This document shows positions 1 through 9,113 of a stretch of DNA of 64,000 nt, piece after piece. A model generated the notes under the pieces. The model was not told the origin of the DNA. It ran no database searches and worked only from the letters and a program-made list of their open reading frames with translations. Origin of the DNA: Methanocorpusculaceae archaeon UBA425. Lineage in GTDB: Archaea > Halobacteriota > Methanomicrobia > Methanomicrobiales > Methanocorpusculaceae. The stretch lies in contig DAWV01000008.1 in assembly GCA_002506085.1 (NCBI GenBank), positions 143,628 through 207,627 of the forward strand, given 5' to 3'. The translations under genes were made by a program, and so were the position numbers. Each line of letters starts with the position of its first letter. Position 1 is the first letter of the stretch.

Positions 1-918
1 CGTCAAAAAAGCGGCTTCATGCAGATGCTTTGTCTCTGTATCATATTCCACTTTTCCTTTCCCCCATATATTATAGAAGGTGTCGATGATTTCGGCGACC
101 GTGACTGCAGGGTTGTTCTCTTTCGGACCAAAGTTCCAGCCGTCAGCATACACGGCTGATTTCGTCTGCATCATCTTTGCCGCGAGAAGCATATAGCCGG
201 AGAGCGGCTCCAGCACATGCTGCCAGGGTCGGACAGCGTTTGGACTTCGAATCTCCAGAGATCTTCCCGAGGTGACCGCACGAACTGCGTCAGGAATGAT
301 CCTGTCCTCTGCCCAGTCTCCGCCTCCGACAACATTTCCAGCACGAACCGATGCGAGCATCACCCCGTGTTTTGCGATATCTGCAGGCGGGAAAAACGAG
401 CGGCGGTATGAAGCGACGGAGAGCTCGGCGCAGCCTTTACTTGCACTGTATGGATCATGACCCCCCATCGAGTCGGTCTCGACATAGCCCTCGGCTTTGC
501 CCACGTTCTCATAACATTTGTCGCTCGTGATCATCACAACCGAACACGGTTTGCCCAGCCTTCGCACCGCATCCATGACATGGATGCTTCCCATTATATT
601 CGTATCAAATGTTTCTACAGGCTCGGCATATGATTTTCTGACAAGAGGTTGAGCTGCCAGATGAAATATGCAGTCAGGCTGAACGCTCCGGATGTACGTC
701 GATAGCGTGCTTTGGTCTCTGATGTCGCCTGATTGTTCCGATTTCAGCAGTTCAGAGATGCGAGCCACGGTGTAGTGATTTGGTTCGGTGTTTGGAGGTA
801 GCGAGTATCCGTGAACTTTTGCTCCTAACATTGAAAGCCATAGTGCGAGCCATGATCCTTTGAATCCTGTATGTCCCGTTATGAGGATAGATTTGTCTTT
901 GAATGTATCAAAAATCAT
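1..918 (-). CDS. rfbG: CDP-glucose 4,6-dehydratase (3' end outside window)
   Basis: The minus-strand frame stays open from an ATG at 918 to the window edge, giving 306 residues without the C-terminus. The N-terminus has a Rossmann glycine motif (ITGHTGFKGSW) and further on lies the short-chain dehydrogenase pair YSASK, both typical of NDP-sugar dehydratases. The enzyme converts CDP-glucose to CDP-4-keto-6-deoxyglucose for deoxysugar synthesis in the cytoplasm. It overlaps the upstream rfbF stop by four bases (ATGA), so the two are translationally coupled. The substrate assignment (CDP rather than dTDP or GDP sugar) rests on this pairing with the cytidylyltransferase as well as on the sequence. 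Confidence 0.9.
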   Translation of the reverse strand, partial: MIFDTFKDKSILITGHTGFKGSWLALWLSMLGAKVHGYSLPPNTEPNHYTVARISELLKSEQSGDIRDQSTLSTYIRSVQPDCIFHLAAQPLVRKSYAEPVETFDTNIMGSIHVMDAVRRLGKPCSVVMITSDKCYENVGKAEGYVETDSMGGHDPYSASKGCAELSVASYRRSFFPPADIAKHGVMLASVRAGNVVGGGDWAEDRIIPDAVRAVTSGRSLEIRSPNAVRPWQHVLEPLSGYMLLAAKMMQTKSAVYADGWNFGPKENNPAVTVAEIIDTFYNIWGKGKVEYDTETKHLHEAAFLT

Positions 919-1694
919 TCTTCCCAGGTTTTCCAAAGTGCATTATTCGTATCCCACATCTCCTGCAACTGCTGTTTGTCACGGAGTGTATCCATGCATT
1001 TCCAGAAACCGGTGTGTTTGTAGGAGTATAATTCTCTATCTTTGGCAAGCTGCTCTAAGGGTGCACGTTCAAATATCGTAGCATCTCCCTCATATATATA
1101 GTCAAAGATTTCCGGTTGAAGAACAAAGAATCCTGCATTGATCCATGCTCCGTCTCCTGCCGGTTTTTCCATAAAATTGCAAATCTCTCCATTTGATTTC
1201 GCATCAATTGCTCCAAACCGCCCCTCAGGCTGGACGGATGTCATGGTGGCGATCTTACCGTGAGCTTTATGGAACTCGACGAGCTCTTTGATATTGACAT
1301 CCGAGACCCCGTCGCCGTAGGTGAGCATGAACGGTTCGTTTCCTACATATTTTTTTGCACGAAGAACACGCCCCCCGGTCATAGTGTTCAGGCCTGTGTC
1401 GATGAGGGTCACTTTCCAGGGTTCACAGTGTTGTTCATGGATAGTCATTTGGTTTTTCTCTAAATCAAAGGTAACATCACTTTGGTGAAGGAAATAGTTG
1501 GCAAAGTACTCCTTTATAATATAACCTTTGTATCCTAAAAGAACAATGAAGTCGTTGTATCCATAGTTGGAATATATTTTCATAATGTGCCAGAGAATCG
1601 GGTGACCGCCAATTTCGACCATTGGTTTTGGGATAACATTGGTTTCTTCGGCAAGGCGGGTGCCCATACCGCCTGCAAGAATAACGACTTTCAT
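915..1694 (-). CDS. rfbF: Glucose-1-phosphate cytidylyltransferase
   Basis: This 259-residue nucleotidyltransferase begins with the signature LAGGMGTRLAEET, the NTP-binding loop of sugar-nucleotide pyrophosphorylases, and has the conserved VEIGGHPILWH segment of the RfbF family. It makes CDP-glucose from CTP and glucose-1-phosphate, the first step toward 3,6-dideoxyhexoses and related sugars. Length matches the family (about 257). It is followed with a four-base overlap by the CDP-glucose dehydratase, and a flippase starts divergently, so the locus probably supplies a surface polysaccharide or the glycans of an S-layer glycoprotein. An AT-rich TATA-like stretch lies just upstream of the ATG on the minus strand. 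Confidence 0.93.
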   Translation of the reverse strand: MKVVILAGGMGTRLAEETNVIPKPMVEIGGHPILWHIMKIYSNYGYNDFIVLLGYKGYIIKEYFANYFLHQSDVTFDLEKNQMTIHEQHCEPWKVTLIDTGLNTMTGGRVLRAKKYVGNEPFMLTYGDGVSDVNIKELVEFHKAHGKIATMTSVQPEGRFGAIDAKSNGEICNFMEKPAGDGAWINAGFFVLQPEIFDYIYEGDATIFERAPLEQLAKDRELYSYKHTGFWKCMDTLRDKQQLQEMWDTNNALWKTWEE

Positions 1695-1804
1695 AGGATG
1701 TGATATTGGTTTTGGTTTATTATAACGATTGCTGGTTTATAGGGTAGATTGAAAATGCTTTTTAACGAATTTGGAGTGTCAATCAGACAGACTACAAGTT
1801 ATCT

Positions 1805-1830
1805 AAGGTAAATAGTATACTTATTTCATC
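1805..1830 (+). promoter_or_regulatory. TATA-like promoter of the flippase gene
   Basis: The segment aaatagtatacttattt lies about 45-60 bases before the ATG at 1871 in an AT-rich divergent intergenic region. It fits an archaeal box A. Position alone supports it; no transcript data are available. Confidence 0.4.
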
Positions 1831-1870
1831 TTAAGAGGCAAATACATTAGAAATAATTATCCCATATCAT

Positions 1871-3343
1871 ATGCCCATCCCCTTCATTTCCAATATCATG
1901 CGCATACCCGCAATACAACGTCAGAGTACTCTCTCCCTCCTATCAACGATTGGCATCACCCTTTTTGGATTCATCTCCACCATGCTCTTTTCCCACCTCC
2001 TTGGAAAAGATTTGATGGGAGTATACTATCTTTTCCTCGCTTATTACGGCATATTCAATATGATTGGGGACGGAGGATTCGGGCAGGCGGCAGTTAAACG
2101 CATCTCCGAAGGAAAAGAACAGAATGAATATCTCTCGGCATATGCCACGCTTCGTGGTCTTCTTATTATAGTCTCGACGCTCCTTCTGTTAGCTATCAGT
2201 CCCTGCTTCGTCGATCTTCAGGGATACAACCTGATTCCCTGGATCATAGCCGCCCTTGCCGCTGCCTTTTTCGGACACAGTGTTACCTACGGGGTCTATG
2301 GTTTGGGACACGTGGGAGTATACAATGTTGCTACAGGTATTAGTGAATTATTCCGGATACTATTCCAGATTGTCGCGGTTCTTCTTGGATTTTCCGTATT
2401 CGGATTATATGGAGGATTCATCATCGGCATTATCATTTCCGGCATCATCTGTCTCAAATACTTTACCTTCAAACCTGCAAAATTTGGTTTTCGCCATATC
2501 AGCAGTCTTGCGTCATACGGATTCTGGATTTTTCTCATCGGGACCGGGTCCATAGTTTTCGCATATTCAGACACAATCTTCATCGGTTACTTCATGACAA
2601 ACGGGGATGTCGGCATTTACCGAACTGCCTATCAGTTCACCTCAATTGCCGCCTTTATTACATTGGCAATAACCGGAACTCTCACCCCGAAAATCAGTCA
2701 CTGGAGTGCAAATAACCAGATGGACAAAATCTCTCCTGTAATCACCAGGGGAATCACCTTATCTCTCCTGCTGGCGATTCCGGCAGCCATGGGCGGCTAT
2801 CTTCTATCCGAACGCCTGCTTTATTTCTTCTATGGTGCCGATTTTGCCGAAGGATGGGTGGTTTGTTCGATTCTCCTCATCATGCAGATAGTTGCTGTGT
2901 TCATCTCCCTCATGGGTGTCGCTCTCACTGCATCCGATCATGCCCGCCAGTCATTCTATGCCACCGCATTTGCTGCCGTGCTGAACATCATCTTAAACAT
3001 CATTCTCATTCCGATTCTCGGAATAAACGGAGCCGCAATCGCCACACTCATAAGTTACACACTGAACGCCATCCTCATCTCTCACTATCTCAGGAGATAT
3101 ATCACAGTCAGCCTTGAAATCCGTTCCATATGCCATATTGTCATATCTTCTCTCATTATGGCGCTATTTGTCTTCATTTACATACAGTTTGTCCCGCTGA
3201 CAAATGTCGGTTTCGTCCTCATCCCAGTCGTCATCGGTGCGCTCATCTACATCTTTGTATTATTCAAACTAGACCGCGGTATCCGGAATGAAATTTCCGG
3301 CATGGTAACCACATTCGGTCTTCCCTGGCCGAAATGGCTCTGA
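1871..3343 (+). CDS. Polysaccharide flippase (Wzx/MATE-like membrane protein)
   Basis: A 490-residue protein with about 12-14 hydrophobic segments spread over its whole length and a short polar N-terminus. It has the look of the MOP superfamily (polysaccharide biosynthesis protein/Wzx): FSHLLGKDLMGVYYLFLAYY near residues 40-60 and a C-terminal repeat of transmembrane helices including ILGINGAAIATLISYTLNA. It probably flips lipid-linked sugar units across the membrane. The divergent CDP-glucose genes support a role in surface glycan export. The metal-dependent hydrolase gene follows after one base and may be co-transcribed. Confidence 0.85.
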   Translation: MPIPFISNIMRIPAIQRQSTLSLLSTIGITLFGFISTMLFSHLLGKDLMGVYYLFLAYYGIFNMIGDGGFGQAAVKRISEGKEQNEYLSAYATLRGLLIIVSTLLLLAISPCFVDLQGYNLIPWIIAALAAAFFGHSVTYGVYGLGHVGVYNVATGISELFRILFQIVAVLLGFSVFGLYGGFIIGIIISGIICLKYFTFKPAKFGFRHISSLASYGFWIFLIGTGSIVFAYSDTIFIGYFMTNGDVGIYRTAYQFTSIAAFITLAITGTLTPKISHWSANNQMDKISPVITRGITLSLLLAIPAAMGGYLLSERLLYFFYGADFAEGWVVCSILLIMQIVAVFISLMGVALTASDHARQSFYATAFAAVLNIILNIILIPILGINGAAIATLISYTLNAILISHYLRRYITVSLEIRSICHIVISSLIMALFVFIYIQFVPLTNVGFVLIPVVIGALIYIFVLFKLDRGIRNEISGMVTTFGLPWPKWL

Positions 3344-3401
3344 CGTGCCCACAATCATACTCCCTCCTCTTATATTACCTAAAAACCAATATGTCTGGAT
3401 A

Positions 3402-4172
3402 ATGAAAGGTATTTTTCATATTATTCTCACCATGTTAACCGTGCTCCTCATCCTTGCACCACAAACAAATTCCCTTCTCACCCTGGAGTCTCTCCCTGCA
3501 GTACTCCTTCTCCTCCTGGGTGCATTTATCGGCTCCCTCACCCCTGACATCGATAAAGGAAAGGATGCTGCTATCTATCATTCAGAAATTCCCGGAGCCG
3601 GCGGCAAAAAATTTCATCTCACGCCGATGTTCGGCTACTCTATCTACTATACCTGCTACAAACCGCTTCAATTAATTTTCCGCATAATCTTCGGTAAAAA
3701 AATATATGCCATTCACGGACACCGGGAACTGCCGCACTCACCAATAGGTATTTTGCTCATCTCAGTTCTCCTCACCCTCTATATATGGCTCATATGTTTC
3801 GCGCTTTCATTTGTTCCATACCTGGCTTTCCTCAATAACAACTACCTCATCTACCTATTCGGCGCCGCCTTCCTGCTTGGCTGTTTCCTTCACTTAATTG
3901 AAGACACCTGTGACAATTCAGGAATCCATTACTTCTATCCTTTCAGTTTCAGCCGGCTCAGAGGAACAATCAAAGGTGACGGCACAGACATAAATCCAAC
4001 GGTCTACGCGGTAATTCTTCTCTTTGCGGCGGTCATTATCTTCTCTCTCACAATACTTGGGTTTATTCCGGCACAATTTGCGTATCCTCTTTCACTTCTG
4101 GTCCCGATTGTACTCTGGGTCATCTTCCTCCGGGTATCGGGTGTTCCCGCGAAAAAAGCGATTCGAGAATAA
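3402..4172 (+). CDS. YdjM-like membrane-bound metal-dependent hydrolase
   Basis: The 256-residue product has about five hydrophobic segments and the polar pattern of the YdjM/DUF457 membrane hydrolase family: TPDID near residue 47, HRELPHS around residue 110 and HLIED near residue 166. These His and Asp residues probably bind metal. An earlier GTG at 3345 would add 19 residues; I chose the ATG at 3402 because the extra stretch breaks the expected short N-terminus. The gene follows the flippase closely. The natural substrate of this family is unknown; context suggests envelope-related work. Confidence 0.7.
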   Translation: MKGIFHIILTMLTVLLILAPQTNSLLTLESLPAVLLLLLGAFIGSLTPDIDKGKDAAIYHSEIPGAGGKKFHLTPMFGYSIYYTCYKPLQLIFRIIFGKKIYAIHGHRELPHSPIGILLISVLLTLYIWLICFALSFVPYLAFLNNNYLIYLFGAAFLLGCFLHLIEDTCDNSGIHYFYPFSFSRLRGTIKGDGTDINPTVYAVILLFAAVIIFSLTILGFIPAQFAYPLSLLVPIVLWVIFLRVSGVPAKKAIRE

Positions 4173-4204
4173 CCTTCTAATCCCTGAGGAACAAATACAT
4201 AGTC

Positions 4205-5404
4205 ATGTATAAACTCGTCTGTGTACACTGCGGCGCCGAGTATCCTCCGGACGCAATTGTGTACAATTGTGAGAAATGCGGTCATTTGCTGGCCGTTAAA
4301 TATGATCTTGACGAAATCACCATCTCCCACGAAGAGCTTTTGAAGCGTCCAATCAAACTCTGGAGATACAAGGAGTTTCTGCCGGTGAAAATCGAGCCGG
4401 TCACCCTTCAGGAGGGAGGAACTCCTCTCTATCATCTGGAGAGACTCGGTGAAGAACTCGGGCTTGACAACCTATATGCAAAGCATGAGGGAATGAATCC
4501 GTCCGGTTCTTTTAAGGACCGTGGTATGACGCTCGGAGTTTCCATGGCAAAGCAGCTCGGCAAGAATATCGTTGCCTGCGCCTCTACCGGCAATACCTCG
4601 GCTTCGATGGCGGTTTACGCTGCAAAAGCCAATATGCCGGCCATTGTCTTACTTCCCGCGGGTCATGTAGCCCTTGGAAAAGTTGCCCAGGCACTAATGC
4701 ATGGTGCGAAAGTCATCTCGATTCGTGGTAACTTTGACCGCGCTCTTGAGATGGTTCACGAACTCTGCATCACTCATGGAATTTATCTGCTGAACTCTAT
4801 CAACCCTTACCGTTTAGAGGGTCAGAAGACCATCGGGTTTGAAGTGGTCGATCAGCTTGGCTGTGTTCCGGACAGATTAGTTCTGCCGGTCGGTAATGCA
4901 GGCAACATCTCTGCCGTTTACAAAGGTCTTTGCGAGTGGCGTGATGTGGGCTACATTGACACCTTGCCGAGGATGACTGCCATTCAGGCAGCAGGTGCAT
5001 GTCCGATTGTTTCTGCAATCAAAGGTCATCTCTCTGAAATTGTTGTTGAGCAGAATCCGGAAACGGTTGCCTCGGCAATTCGTATCGGTGCCCCGGTTAA
5101 TGCGGAGAAAGCTCTCCGTGCAATTCGTGAGACCGGCGGAACCGCTGAGTCTGTAACCGATGCAGAAATTCTTGCTATGCAGCGTGACCTTGCCAGATAC
5201 GAAGGTATCGGTGTGGAACCGGCATCAGCCGCTTCTGTTGCAGGCATCCGTAAGATGGCAGAAATGGGACTTCTCGACCGTGATGAGAAGATTGTCTGTG
5301 TTGTCACAGGTCACCTGTTGAAAGATCCGGAAACCGTAATTAAACAATGTGCACCGCCAATCGAGATAGACCCAACCATCGAAGCACTGCTTGCTGTATT
5401 GTAA
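4205..5404 (+). CDS. thrC: Threonine synthase
   Basis: A 399-residue PLP enzyme that converts O-phosphohomoserine to threonine. The N-terminus carries a four-cysteine zinc ribbon (CVHCGAEY then NCEKCG), usual in archaeal and plant-type threonine synthases. The PLP lysine sits in GSFKDRGM around residue 104, and a glycine-rich phosphate loop (VGNAGN) follows about residue 230. Length is normal. The 3' end overlaps the next open frame by up to 58 bases. Confidence 0.96.
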   Translation: MYKLVCVHCGAEYPPDAIVYNCEKCGHLLAVKYDLDEITISHEELLKRPIKLWRYKEFLPVKIEPVTLQEGGTPLYHLERLGEELGLDNLYAKHEGMNPSGSFKDRGMTLGVSMAKQLGKNIVACASTGNTSASMAVYAAKANMPAIVLLPAGHVALGKVAQALMHGAKVISIRGNFDRALEMVHELCITHGIYLLNSINPYRLEGQKTIGFEVVDQLGCVPDRLVLPVGNAGNISAVYKGLCEWRDVGYIDTLPRMTAIQAAGACPIVSAIKGHLSEIVVEQNPETVASAIRIGAPVNAEKALRAIRETGGTAESVTDAEILAMQRDLARYEGIGVEPASAASVAGIRKMAEMGLLDRDEKIVCVVTGHLLKDPETVIKQCAPPIEIDPTIEALLAVL

Positions 5405-5991
5405 GCATCCTTGTGATTCTGTTTGCCCTGTTTGCAGTCCCTGCGGCTGCAAATACTGCAACTTATTTTGTATCTGAAGACGGGAGCGTCTTGTATGCGA
5501 ATGCCGCTCTGATTAACCAGAGTGAGTTTCTGCTCATGAAACCGGGCTTTTTGGGTGAGGATATTGCCCTGACGGTAGATAATCTGACGATTCAGAACGA
5601 AACCGGTGTCATTGAGTATAAACAGGATGGAATGACCGTTTCTTTTCCAAAAGGAAACTACACGCTGAACTATTCGGTGAAGATAGAGAATAATCAGGTT
5701 TACGCAAAGTATCCCGAATCATACAATGTAACCATCTATCTGCCGGAGAAGTTCCAGACCGGGCATCTGATTCTCGGGACCGTTGGAAGCGGCGGTGTTA
5801 ATTCTCCGTCTGATAATTCATCCTATGGCTCGATGGTTACTTTCGGGGATACAAAAACGGCTTCGCTCACATTTTACGATGACGTCCGCGAGCCGCTCCT
5901 TTATATTTTCCTTGGAGTCTGGGCTGTCGTGTTCCTCATTGTCGGGGCACGTTATCTCCGGTTGAAGAGAAAGCCGATGAAGGATATCTAA
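5347..5991 (+). CDS. Membrane-anchored surface protein of unknown function
   Basis: I do not recognise a function. The 214-residue product has an N-terminal hydrophobic signal segment (IVSILVILFALFAVPAAA, about residues 18-35), an extracytoplasmic beta-rich domain, and one C-terminal transmembrane helix (about 180-200) followed by basic residues RLKRKP. This is the topology of a cell-surface protein anchored at both ends or processed at the N-terminus. The ATG at 5347 overlaps threonine synthase by 58 bases; an in-frame GTG at 5413 would avoid the overlap but remove part of the signal segment. Similar short proteins occur in other euryarchaea as domains of unknown function. Confidence 0.6.
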   Translation: MCTANRDRPNHRSTACCIVSILVILFALFAVPAAANTATYFVSEDGSVLYANAALINQSEFLLMKPGFLGEDIALTVDNLTIQNETGVIEYKQDGMTVSFPKGNYTLNYSVKIENNQVYAKYPESYNVTIYLPEKFQTGHLILGTVGSGGVNSPSDNSSYGSMVTFGDTKTASLTFYDDVREPLLYIFLGVWAVVFLIVGARYLRLKRKPMKDI

Positions 5992-6103
5992 ATAGAAGAG
6001 AATCCCTCACCTTTTTTCGTGTACTTCGTATTTCGTGCTCGGGATTTTCCATGTGTTCTCCTGGCTGAATTATCAGGTATACCTGTTTTTTGCCGGAACG
6101 AAA

Positions 6104-6158
6104 CTGAATACAAAAAAAGAATGTTGAGTAAAAATAATCCGATATTGATTTTACTCAA
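6104..6158 (-). terminator. Terminator of the por operon
   Basis: A perfect 10-base inverted repeat (6124-6133 and 6149-6158, loop of 15) covers the porB stop codon. Read on the minus strand it is followed within six bases by a run of seven T. Hairpin plus T-tract fits a transcription terminator for porCDAB. Confidence 0.65.
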
Positions 6159-7041
6159 TATCAATGCCGTATTTCTCGGCATTTTTGTCAGCGATTGCCT
6201 GAATCTTTGCGATTTCGGCATCATTTCTTACCGGTTTGAACAGGTGACGGAACCGTTTCTGGGCCATCAGGTAGTCATCAACCGGAACTCTCTTGACTTT
6301 CTTTACCGTGGTGAGTTTCCCGTCAATTATTTCATAATTGACCCAGAGTCCGCACTCAACAGCCATTCTTCCGATTTCCATTGTCTTTGCGCCGTCGTAT
6401 CCCCATCCGGTACAGCATGGTGTGTGGACCTGAATGTAGCACGGACCCTTTGTTTTCATCGCCGTTTCGACTTTTTTCATAAGATCCATAGGATAAGCCA
6501 TAGTTGCTGTTGCAACGTAGGGTGAACCGTGGGCAACAATAATCTGCGGGAAATCTTTCTTTGGCAGTTTGTTTCCCGTCGAGCAGACTCCTGCGGGTGA
6601 GGTGGTCGTGTCTGCATCATACGGGGTTGAGCCTGACCGCTGGATACCGGTGTTCATGTATGCCTCGTTATCGTAACAGACATATGTGAAATCATGCCCG
6701 CGTTCGAATGCTCCTGAGATACATTGTGTTCCGATATCAACAGTTGCGCCGTCTCCGCCGAATACGAGGACTTTTTCCTTTTCAAGACGACCCTGCTTCT
6801 TCAGGGACGCTTCGATACCGGATGCAACAGCCGATGAGTTTTCGAACAGCGAGTGAATCCAGGGAGTTTTCCATGCGGTTTCAGGATACGGGGTGGAAAA
6901 TACTTCCAGACATCCGGTTGCGTTAACCACAATCACGTTCTTGCCGGCACCTTTCAGAATCATACGAACTGCAGATGATGCTCCGCAGCCTCCGCAGGCT
7001 CTGTGTCCGCAGTCAAAGTTTTCTATAGTTCTGTCTACCAT
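6151..7041 (-). CDS. porB: Pyruvate:ferredoxin oxidoreductase, beta subunit
   Basis: A 296-residue thiamine-diphosphate subunit. It has the GGDGAT motif and the downstream DNEAYMNTG that bind the cofactor and Mg2+, and an N-terminal cysteine set (CGHRACGGCG) that ligates an iron-sulfur cluster with a later cysteine. With the alpha subunit it cleaves or forms pyruvate: in methanogens it mainly makes pyruvate from acetyl-CoA and CO2 using reduced ferredoxin. I chose the ATG at 7041 because it follows the strong ribosome site GGAGGTG just inside the end of porA; a longer frame to 7104 overlaps porA. It is last in porCDAB. Confidence 0.94.
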   Translation of the reverse strand: MVDRTIENFDCGHRACGGCGASSAVRMILKGAGKNVIVVNATGCLEVFSTPYPETAWKTPWIHSLFENSSAVASGIEASLKKQGRLEKEKVLVFGGDGATVDIGTQCISGAFERGHDFTYVCYDNEAYMNTGIQRSGSTPYDADTTTSPAGVCSTGNKLPKKDFPQIIVAHGSPYVATATMAYPMDLMKKVETAMKTKGPCYIQVHTPCCTGWGYDGAKTMEIGRMAVECGLWVNYEIIDGKLTTVKKVKRVPVDDYLMAQKRFRHLFKPVRNDAEIAKIQAIADKNAEKYGIDIE

Positions 7042-7042
7042 T

Positions 7043-8200
7043 TCAAAGCACCTCCTCACGTAAGCCATAGAACATGTCGCCTTCGCCTTTCTCTGCGAGG
7101 TCAACGATTTTCTTGATGTCTTTCTTTCTTACGTCACGGCCGCCGAGACCAAGGATATAATCGTAGACCGGTATGTTCGAGCCGTAACATGCTTCCTTAA
7201 TTTCTATTGCCACAGCTCCCTTTGCACCGAGACTGACGTTTTTGTCGAGAACCGCAATGGTGTTTACATGTGCAAGAGCTTTTGCCACATCGGTTGACGG
7301 GAACGGACGGAAGCAGCGGAGGTTCAAGAGTCCGACCTTCTTTCCTTCAGCACGCATCTCGTCGATTGCGTCTTTGACGGTTCCACAGATAGAACCCATG
7401 GCAACTATTGCAATATCGGCATCTTCGAGTTTGTAACCGACGACTAATTCAGAGTAGTCACGTCCGAATATCTCGCCGAACTCTTTTCCATATTTCTTTA
7501 TGGCTTCTGCCGCACGTTTGACTGCCTGATCATGTTCATATCGGAACTCAAGGTAGTATTCAGGTGTGGCGTACATTCCAAAGGAGATCGGATCGTTTAC
7601 GTCAAGTTTCTGATAGGGGGTGAATGGACCTACGAATTTGTCCACGAGTTCCTGTGAGGGGATGTCGATTGGTTCAAACACGTGAGAAAGGATAAATCCA
7701 TCAAAGCAGACGAATGCGGGAAGCAGGATGTTGTGATCTTCGCATACTTTGTATGCGAGAATATGCATATCAATTGCTTCCTGGTTGTCTTCTGCATAGA
7801 GCTGGATCCAGCCGGAATCTCTCATCATAATGGAATCCTGCTGGTCGTTCCAGATTGAGAGAGGCGCGGAGATTGCACGGTTTGCAATTCCCATGACGAT
7901 TGGGAGTCTCATACCTGCTGCGTTGAACACAACTTCTGTCATTAAGGCAAGACCCTGTGAGGTGGTTGCCGAGTAAACCCTGCTTCCTGCGGCAGAAGCG
8001 CCGATACAGGCTGAGAGGGCAGAAAACTCCGACTCCACACAAATATATTCTGCGTCAAGGCGTCCGTCAGCAACAATTGATGCGAGCCCTTCTACAATGT
8101 GAGTCTGCGGGGTGATCGGGTATGCGGAGATGACCTGCGGTCTGCAGAGGCGTACTGTTTCTGCGACTGCGATTGACCCCTCCATAATTTCCATGGTCAT
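7043..8200 (-). CDS. porA: Pyruvate:ferredoxin oxidoreductase, alpha subunit
   Basis: This 385-residue subunit begins with the substrate-binding pattern AYPITPQTHIVE that marks the alpha chain of 2-oxoacid:ferredoxin oxidoreductases, followed by the SEFSALSACIGASAAGSR segment. Together with beta it forms the thiamine-diphosphate active site. Pyruvate specificity is inferred from the length and from the four-subunit gene order. The ATG comes directly after the porD stop (TAAATG) with GGAGGAAA as ribosome site, so translation is coupled. Confidence 0.94.
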   Translation of the reverse strand: MTMEIMEGSIAVAETVRLCRPQVISAYPITPQTHIVEGLASIVADGRLDAEYICVESEFSALSACIGASAAGSRVYSATTSQGLALMTEVVFNAAGMRLPIVMGIANRAISAPLSIWNDQQDSIMMRDSGWIQLYAEDNQEAIDMHILAYKVCEDHNILLPAFVCFDGFILSHVFEPIDIPSQELVDKFVGPFTPYQKLDVNDPISFGMYATPEYYLEFRYEHDQAVKRAAEAIKKYGKEFGEIFGRDYSELVVGYKLEDADIAIVAMGSICGTVKDAIDEMRAEGKKVGLLNLRCFRPFPSTDVAKALAHVNTIAVLDKNVSLGAKGAVAIEIKEACYGSNIPVYDYILGLGGRDVRKKDIKKIVDLAEKGEGDMFYGLREEVL

Positions 8201-8467
8201 TTATTTTTCCTCCATTTTCATGGTGATTGCTTTTGCTTTATCAGGGCATTCCTCGGCACACATACCGCATCCCTTACAGAAGTCGAGATCAATCGAGTAG
8301 GTTTTGTCAGAGTTCTGGTTGATACATCCTTCCGGACAGATCAGCTGACATGTTCCGCATTTTGTACATTTTTCCGTGTCCATTGTCGGATAGAAAACTC
8401 TCCATGAACCGGTTTTGTTGTTTCTGCTGTTGCCGGGACGAGCCGTGCATCCAATTCCAAGAGCCAT
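8201..8467 (-). CDS. porD: Pyruvate:ferredoxin oxidoreductase, delta (ferredoxin) subunit
   Basis: An 88-residue protein with two complete 4Fe-4S motifs, CTKCGTCQLICPEGC and CKGCGMCAEECP, as expected of the delta subunit that carries electrons between the catalytic core and external ferredoxin. Its start overlaps the porC stop by one base (TAATG) and its stop abuts porA. Confidence 0.95.
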   Translation of the reverse strand: MALGIGCTARPGNSRNNKTGSWRVFYPTMDTEKCTKCGTCQLICPEGCINQNSDKTYSIDLDFCKGCGMCAEECPDKAKAITMKMEEK

Positions 8468-9012
8468 TATACGCGTCCCTCCTTTATCATATTATACGCA
8501 CGTTTTGCTGCAGAGACGTTGGTATCTGCGAGTTTACCGTCGAATCTGCTTCTGATTGCTCCTTCAAGAGCGTCGAGAGTGATTTCTCCGCTTGCTGCGG
8601 CGAATGCTCCCATCAAAGTAGTATTGGTGATGGGGCGTCCGATTTCTTCCATGGCGATCTTCGTTGCGTCGATGGTGATTAACTTGACACCTTCGGGAAG
8701 ATTGTATTTCAGGTCCTTTTCAGTGTTGATAATTGCAATCCCGCCTGCAGACATGCCGGCAAACACATTCACGTCGTGAATAAGGGTGCTGTCCTGAACG
8801 ATGATGTAGTCTGGTTCGTAAATCTGACTCCGGAGCCGGATTTTTTCATCACTGAACCGGACAAATGCCTGCACCGGGGCGCCGCGGCGTTCTACACCAA
8901 ACGCAGGAAATGCCTGGGAATAGACACCTGCGGTAAAAGCAGCCGTTGCTATTAATTCAGCAGCAGTTACCGATCCCTGTCCACCTCTACCGTGGATGCG
9001 TAGTTCTCTCAT
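8467..9012 (-). CDS. porC: Pyruvate:ferredoxin oxidoreductase, gamma subunit
   Basis: The 181-residue product begins MRELRIHGRGGQGSVTAAEL, the conserved RGGQG start of the gamma chain of 2-oxoacid:ferredoxin oxidoreductases. It is the first gene of the operon, order gamma-delta-alpha-beta, the usual order in methanogens. I chose the ATG at 9012; a frame start six codons earlier adds residues that are not part of the family N-terminus. TATA-like sequence lies about 25-40 bases upstream on the minus strand. Confidence 0.93.
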   Translation of the reverse strand: MRELRIHGRGGQGSVTAAELIATAAFTAGVYSQAFPAFGVERRGAPVQAFVRFSDEKIRLRSQIYEPDYIIVQDSTLIHDVNVFAGMSAGGIAIINTEKDLKYNLPEGVKLITIDATKIAMEEIGRPITNTTLMGAFAAASGEITLDALEGAIRSRFDGKLADTNVSAAKRAYNMIKEGRV

Positions 9013-9113
9013 AACACTTATATTTATCACGATTAATCAATATGAATTTACTGTTTGAAAATTTCCGTAAAATAGAATAGAATTTTCTAAAGCAGATGAA
9101 ATCCCAGGGTGGA

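Noticed and set aside
5992..6130. Relic repeat shared with the region after leuS
   Set aside because: A vague likeness (gggatt..., atcaggtat) to 21330-21410 was noticed but it is too short and imperfect to support.
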